This document shows positions 10,198-14,820 of a stretch of DNA of 14,820 nt, piece by piece; within the stretch, counting starts at the first letter, position 1; the number at the start of each line of letters is the position of its first letter. Under the pieces are notes generated by a model. That model saw only the letters and a list, made by a program, of their open reading frames with translations. It had not been told where the DNA came from and did not search any database. Origin of the DNA: Chromera velia. Taxonomy: Eukaryota > Sar > Chromeraceae. The translations under genes and the position numbers were made by a program. The DNA is taken from positions 1 through 14,820 of the forward strand of contig JAHBMJ010002285.1 in the NCBI GenBank assembly GCA_018398765.1. The letters run 5' to 3'.

Positions 10198-12532
10198 CAC
10201 GTCCCGAAAGGAAAGGGGGGGACAACAAGAAGAGTCTTCTGCCTGAAACCAGCGGAAACGAGGTTGAAGAAGACAACGACAGTCATGGTTACAAACCAGT
10301 TGAGTGCGCCTGAGGTCTTCATGTCATGCAGATAGGTAGACAGATATATAGAGGGAGAAAGAGAGAGCATACTTGTCGCATGTCGTCAGAATTGAGCCTT
10401 TGCGCAAGCCTCTTTCTCTGCCCGTTTTTCTCTCGTCTTTTCACTTCAATGGATGCACACCGAAAAGGTTAGTCACATTTCCTCCTTTTCGTTCTGTCTG
10501 GCCATGCAGAGACAAAGGAACGGGAGAAAAAAAAAAGTCCACAGTACAGTTGCAACAAAACATACAGTGAAGATGAAGAGAAAGAAGATGACTCTCTGTA
10601 CTGGCCCTGACGGACGGACGGACCAAGAAAGCGTCCATAGGGGTGTTTCCTGACTTCCTCCCAGTATCTTTCCAGATCTTCTGCCGCTCTCTGCCTGGCG
10701 GCATCACTCCCCCCCGACCCTCCCAAGGGAGTTCCCTGGGCCCATTGCCCGTCTCCACGCAGATGCATGACGCTCCCTCTGCCCGCACCACCCTCAACAA
10801 CCAACTCACACTTCTCTTGCTCTTCCTCCTTCGACCTTTCCCCCTTCCCCCCTGTCAAGTCAACAGACTGTGACAGGGACGCTGAGGGCATCGAGCAGAG
10901 AGACTGCGAGCAGGGAACGCAAGAGGATAGCGCGGGGGAGACGGGGGCTGACTGTTTCAGCCTGGGGATTGCCCACACACGCAGATCGAGAAAGGAAGGC
11001 AGGTGCTCAAACGCCCACTCACTCTCCACCCCCGCGGGTGATGCCACCCCCGAAGGTTCGTCACTCTCGTCGTGTAAATTTGCGAAGAATGGATGAGACA
11101 GGACCTCAGTTGCTGTTGGTCGTTTGGATGGGTCAAGATCAAGAAGGGAGGTGATCACATCAATGCATGATGGGTCTACTTCCGTCTCTGTCTCTTCCTG
11201 TCTTTCCCTTCCCCTCTCCCTCTCTCTCTGTTGTTTCACTGCTCTCTGAAGTCTGCTAGAGATCTGATGGTATCTCTCTTCTCGGGAGAAGTGGGTGCCT
11301 GGGAGTTGCCGAATAAATTCCCGAGCGGCCGGGAACGGAATGCGGGCAATGACGTCTGTAGGGGGTTTTCCAAGGAGCTCAAAGATTATTTGCAGTTGCT
11401 CTCTCGTCCCACTCCCTCGAAAGAGAGGGCGTCGAAGAACGATCTCGGCCATCACACAGCCTAGAGACCACATATCGACTTTCTCATCGTAGTGAGCCAT
11501 GGAAACTAGCACTTCGGGGGCCCGATACCACCGTGTCTGAACATAATCAGTCATCAGACTAGGTGCTTCCGACCCCTCACCCCCCTGGGAGGAATCTGTC
11601 CACACCCCCGCATGCCGTGCCAGACCGAAGTCACATATCCGAAGATCGCAGTTGGCGTTGATCAGAAGATTGCGAGGTTTCAGGTCCCGGTGAAGATACC
11701 CCGACGTGTGCATCATCTTCAACCCCCTCGCCACCTGATAGGAGAAAAACCGCACGTGCTCGATGCACAGAGACTGCGGAGACTCTATCACGGACGCCAG
11801 GTCCGTCTCCATCAGATTCGTCACCAGATGCCTGCAGGATCGAATGAAGGGGGGGAAATATGAGAAGTGTATGCATGGTCATTTTGTACTTGTGTTCAGC
11901 GAGTCACTTCACCGACAAAAAAACGCACGACGGCCACGAATCTACGCAGAACCGAGAGATTTCCTATTCGCCCTTTGTACGCCATTTAATGGAAACGCGG
12001 CACTCATGAAATGCACTGCGAGTACTGGAGACTGCAAAAGAGCAGAGCAACTCCCTCTGTGCTTGAGAGACTTGGTGGCTGCTTGGAGGCTAGGAGCCTG
12101 CCTGCCTGACTGACTGACACGTTGATATGTTTGAAGTCTGCCTGCCCCCTGCAGAGAGGGAGGTCTTCGAGTCTCCTCAACTCCCTCATGACGCCCCCAA
12201 TCTTCTTGGTGACTATCACGTTTTGAGCCTTCAAGATATTCTCGTGGTCACCAAAGGAAGCCAGAATGCGAACCTCCCTCAGCATTCTCTTGGCCAGTGT
12301 GGCACTTTGGAACACGTCTAGGCATTCCTTGACCCCCACGTCTTGGTGGGACTCGAGATCTTGGGCAGAGCTGCAGCAATAGGCACAGGGAAGGGGAAAG
12401 TTGCATTGAAGAAAGTTGGAGACAAGAACGAAATCGGAAGAGACACGGAGAACTGACTGACAGCACTGCCCCGTAGGCACCCTTCCCGAGTGTCTCCTTG
12501 AATTCGTACCCAGGCAGAGGCACAACACTCAT
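8695..12532 (-). CDS. MAP-kinase-family (CMGC) serine/threonine protein kinase, four-exon model
   Basis: I model four exons read on the minus strand: 12532-12462, 12370-12119, 11831 to 10624 (or 10612), and 10034-8695, giving about 956 (or 960) residues. The ATG at 12532 is the first after an in-frame stop (12586-12584) and has an ACC context. Residues 16-23 form the glycine loop (GKGAYGAV). K38 is the ATP lysine, E56 the helix-C glutamate, T112 the gatekeeper followed by LMETDL, HRD is 155-157 with K159 and N162, DFG is 175-177, the TDY phosphorylation lip is 202-204, APE is 212-214, and HPFF ends the lobe at 354-357. LHDESDEP (360-367) matches the common-docking acidic patch of MAP kinases and is followed by an L16-like segment. 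MAP kinases phosphorylate Ser/Thr-Pro sites after dual phosphorylation of their T-x-Y lip. Odd features are insertions before strand 5, in the activation segment and in an Arg/Glu-rich stretch (about 309-325), plus a long low-complexity tail. Kinase identity is very sure. The subfamily is open, and the exon 3-4 join is inferred. Confidence 0.88.
9518..9541. repeat. (GCT)n trinucleotide repeat coding a poly-alanine run
   Basis: About eight GCT units on the plus strand read as GCA alanine codons on the minus strand, within the probable last kinase exon. Together with flanking codons they code about nine alanines. Confidence 0.85.
9628..9653. repeat. (AGC)n trinucleotide repeat coding a poly-alanine run
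   Basis: AGC units with one GGC variant read on the minus strand as GCT/GCC alanine codons (about eight alanines), within the probable last kinase exon. Confidence 0.85.
9920..9936. repeat. (CTG)n repeat coding a poly-glutamine run
   Basis: CTG units read as CAG glutamine codons on the minus strand. They give most of the six-Gln run near the start of the probable last kinase exon. Confidence 0.8.
10038..10200. repeat. Compound (CA)n-(TA)n-(CA)n microsatellite inside kinase intron 3
   Basis: A CA tract (about 10038-10062), a TA-rich tract (about 10065-10114) and a second CA tract (10171-10200) fill the 3' part of the inferred third intron. On the coding (minus) strand these are GT and TA repeats. 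The GT tract ends directly at the acceptor TTTGTGTGCAG, where a pyrimidine tract would be expected. Confidence 0.9.
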
Positions 12533-13020
12533 GGTTGCACTCAAATTCGAACACGCACAGAAGCGGCACGACGTACACGGGCCTCACTTCGAGTCCGGAT
12601 GTCAGTCAGGCAGACACACTGCATGCAGTGAATGAATGACGCTAGCTCTGTCTGATGGAAGTGCCGACTGTCATCAAGCGGGCAGCTAGAGCAGCTGAGA
12701 CTGAGAAAAATTCGGCGTACATGAATTCAGGTACATGCAATGCGAAAAGGAATGTCAAAAGGGGTTTTCTGAACAGAGGACTGCATGAAAAGTGGTCCGT
12801 ATGCGAGCGTGTGTGCGAGCGTATCGTCATTCCGCAGTCTTCCGAAAGGGATCCGGCTGGGGACGTGCACTTTGTTTTTTTCGCATGGGCCGCGCTATAA
12901 ACGCGCGCGGATCCTTTTTTCATCGGCGCTCTCATTAAAACGCAACATGCACATCTGACGCAAGCAAGCTTGCGAACGGCCCCGGAAAGCAAGAAAAATG
13001 AGAAATTCACGATTGACGTA
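12533..13020 (-). promoter_or_regulatory. 5' flank of the kinase gene, expected to hold its promoter and 5' UTR
   Basis: The location upstream of the well-supported ATG is the only evidence. An in-frame stop at 12586-12584 closes the frame, so no coding exon continues directly. I see no recognisable promoter element on the minus strand, and no divergent gene on the plus strand. Confidence 0.35.
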
Positions 13021-13737
13021 CCGCGAGGCCATACCGAGAATGAACACTACGGGACAACCGCAACACTGCTCTTTGGGGTCATCTAACTGTTTTAATTAAT
13101 TTTTGACTAGAATGCATCGAACGGTCTATCTGTATGCATGTATGTATGCATGTGTTCTGTTTAAAAGTAGCGATGCTTTGTATAGGTATGTATTCTCTCT
13201 TGCACCAATCAATCACCATGCCAAATGAAAGTGTGACAAGAGTACTTCAGAACACATGGGGTCCACACCATAAGAAGTCAACAGTCAGACACTCAAATAA
13301 ACACATTTAGATGAGCCAGAGCAGCATGTTTGTCTCCTCTGTCAACTGCATGCTCACACTACACAGCTAGGCAGGGAACCATTTTTTTCAGTCATAACTG
13401 CAAAGATCTGTGGCTTGGGCTGCTACAGTCCAGTGAAGAACCGGAGAGGTAGGCAACGAAAGCAGCTGTGTATGCTCTCCGAGCGATTTTGGACTTTATG
13501 CATGTATGTATATCCCTGCAGGTAGGCAGTCCCCCACACGACTCTGAAAAGCCGGGTGGAGTCTCTGTTTGTGTGTTTGGTAGGTTTTTTCCCTGTATGT
13601 TCATGTATGCAGAGACAGTGTATCCATACAGACTGTAACCGTTTCTGACTGTTTGACGTTCACGATATTTGAACCTTTCGGACCTCTCTGTGGTAAGAAT
13701 ATGTACGCTAGTGTTCATTGTCGGTATGGCTTGGCGT
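13021..13737. mobile_element. Terminal-inverted-repeat element, copy 1 (complete)
   Basis: The first 29 bases (13021-13049) and the reverse complement of 13737-13709 match at 25 of 29 positions. The inner 22 (from GCCATACCGA) match at 21. Between them lies about 660 bp with no recognisable transposase. A 108-codon minus-strand frame (13392-13718) starts inside the right inverted repeat, and I do not recognise it. A second copy of bases 13021-13722 recurs at 14067-14783, so this is a repeat and not chance. Size and ends fit a non-autonomous DNA transposon. No target-site duplication is obvious, and the outer 7 bases of each end are less well paired, so the true boundary may be 13028-13730. Confidence 0.65.
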
Positions 13738-14066
13738 TGTGAGGGGTCATTTCGGGAAGGACTGCAACCTGCATGCCATCAGAGCATATCTACACATATT
13801 TGCTGCACTGTACCTCAATGCAGGTGTTTGCCTTCTGGCCTCCCTGTTTCTTCATTGAAAGAGGTCAGCAACTTCTCAGTACGGTTGACCCCTCCCCCTT
13901 TCCACCTCCAGCAGAGCACTCCTAAAGACACTTTCGCTTCTCTCTCACTGACACCATCAAGCGTTCTAATTGTTTGAAACCCTTTTTGAGATAGTAGCAC
14001 TGCTCTATTTCTTTACCTTTAATAGCTCTGTCATGCCTTTTCTATTTTTTGAAATGACCACTCAGG
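13738..14066. other. Spacer between the two inverted-repeat elements
   Basis: About 330 bases with no recognisable gene or repeat. Short frames are open on both strands without recognisable content. Confidence 0.6.
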
Positions 14067-14783
14067 CCGCGAGGCCATACCGAGAATGAACACTACGGGA
14101 CAACCGCAACACTGCTCTTTGGGGTCATCTAACTGTTTTAATTAATTTTTGACTAGAATGCATCGAACGGTCTATCTGTATGCATGTATGTATGCATGTG
14201 TTCTGTTTAAAAGTAGCGATGCTTTGTATGGGTATGTATTCTCTCTTGCACCAATCAATCACCATGCCAAATGAAAGTGTGACAAGAGTACTTCAGAACA
14301 CATGGGGTCCATACCATAAGAAGTCAACAGTCAGACACTCAAACAAACACATTTAGATGAGCCAGAGCAGCATGTTTGTCTCCTCTGTCAACTGCATGCT
14401 CACACTACATAGCTAGGCAGGGAACCATTTTTTTCAGTCATAACTACAAAGATCTGTGGCTTGGGCTGCTACAGTCCAGTGAGGAACCGGAGAGGTAGGC
14501 AACGAAAGCAGCTGTATATGCACAGACTGGTACTGCTCTCCGAGCGATTTTGGATTTTATGCATATATGTATATCCCTGCAGGTAGGCAGTCCCCCACAC
14601 GATTCTGAAAAGCCGGGTGGAGCCTCTGTTTGTGTGTTTGGTAGGTTTTTTCCCTGTATGTTCATGTATGCAGAGACAGTGTATCCATACAGACTGTAAC
14701 CGTTTCTGACTGTTTGACGTTCACGATATTTGAACCTTTCGGACCTCTCTGTGGTAAGAATATATACGCTAGTGTTCATTGTC
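14067..14783. mobile_element. Terminal-inverted-repeat element, copy 2 (right end missing)
   Basis: This is a direct-orientation copy of 13021-13722. It differs by 12 single-base changes and one 15-base stretch (about 14520-14534) absent from copy 1, so identity is about 98%. The left inverted repeat is intact. The match stops after CATTGTC at 14783, eight or more bases before the outer right end seen in copy 1, and is replaced by a GC-rich tail ending in C's. The truncation may be genuine or may reflect the end of the assembled contig. Because the two copies lie 1046 bp apart start to start, they could be two insertions or two units of a larger tandem duplication that the window cuts off. 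Confidence 0.7.
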
Positions 14784-14820
14784 TTTACGCCGGCCGCGGT
14801 CGCGCCGACCCCCCCCCCCC
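14784..14820. other. GC-rich tail ending in 12 C, possible contig-end artefact
   Basis: The sequence switches abruptly from the moderately AT-rich element to CGCCGGCCGCGG-type DNA and then to a C run (14809-14820), unlike anything else in the window. Confidence 0.5.

Noticed and set aside
10469-10611. Read-through of kinase exon 3 to the stop at 10471-10469
   Set aside because: The extension is Ser/Phe/Leu-rich, coded by T-runs typical of intron sequence, while in-phase donors and a good acceptor with a long open exon lie nearby. Kept only as an alternative.
12889-12903. TATA-like GCTATAAACGCG on the plus strand upstream of the kinase
   Set aside because: Wrong strand for the kinase, no plus-strand gene follows, and TATA boxes are not reliable promoter marks in such protists.
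1-14820. CRISPR arrays, rRNA, tRNA genes and bacterial operon features
   Set aside because: No regularly spaced repeats with unique spacers and no cloverleaf or rRNA core were seen. The window is eukaryotic in gene structure.

Overview
This is a piece of nuclear DNA from a eukaryote, almost certainly a protist. It holds one clearly readable gene, on the minus strand. That gene is split by introns with GT/AG borders and shows no bacterial-style operon or ribosome-binding sites. The rest is intron-like or intergenic DNA full of CA/TG, CT/GA and GAAA microsatellites, plus transposon debris. The repeat style, the mixed base composition and the long disordered homopolymer-rich tail on the kinase fit an alveolate such as a chromerid (Chromera-like) or coccidian. 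This placement is inference and no marker gene here proves it.

Layout: 1-1500 is AT-leaning non-coding DNA with a large CA-repeat block (630-855). 1540-1938 (+) is a short open stretch resembling the C-terminal end of retrotransposon reverse-transcriptase ORFs, a probable relic. 2313-2605 is a small AT-rich element with terminal inverted repeats (MITE-like). From about 2610 to 8690 I find no convincing gene. This stretch alternates purine-rich and pyrimidine-rich blocks with microsatellites, and its many open frames look like low-complexity translations. 8695-12532 (-) is a MAP-kinase-family protein kinase gene that I model as four exons: 12462-12532, 12119-12370, 10612/10624-11831 and 8695-10034. 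12533-13020 is its 5' flank.

From 13021 to the end lie two copies, about 98% identical, of a roughly 0.7-kb element with imperfect terminal inverted repeats. They sit in the same orientation 344 bp apart, and the second is cut off near the end of the window. The last 37 bases are GC-rich and end in a run of 12 C, which may be an assembly or library artefact.

The kinase carries every catalytic motif expected of an active enzyme. It also has a TDY activation loop, a threonine gatekeeper, a common-docking motif, several insertions and a tail of about 450 residues. No partner gene or pathway can be read from the window. The most unusual observations are the paired inverted-repeat elements, whose 12 differences are all transitions, and the kinase splice sites embedded in tandem repeats.
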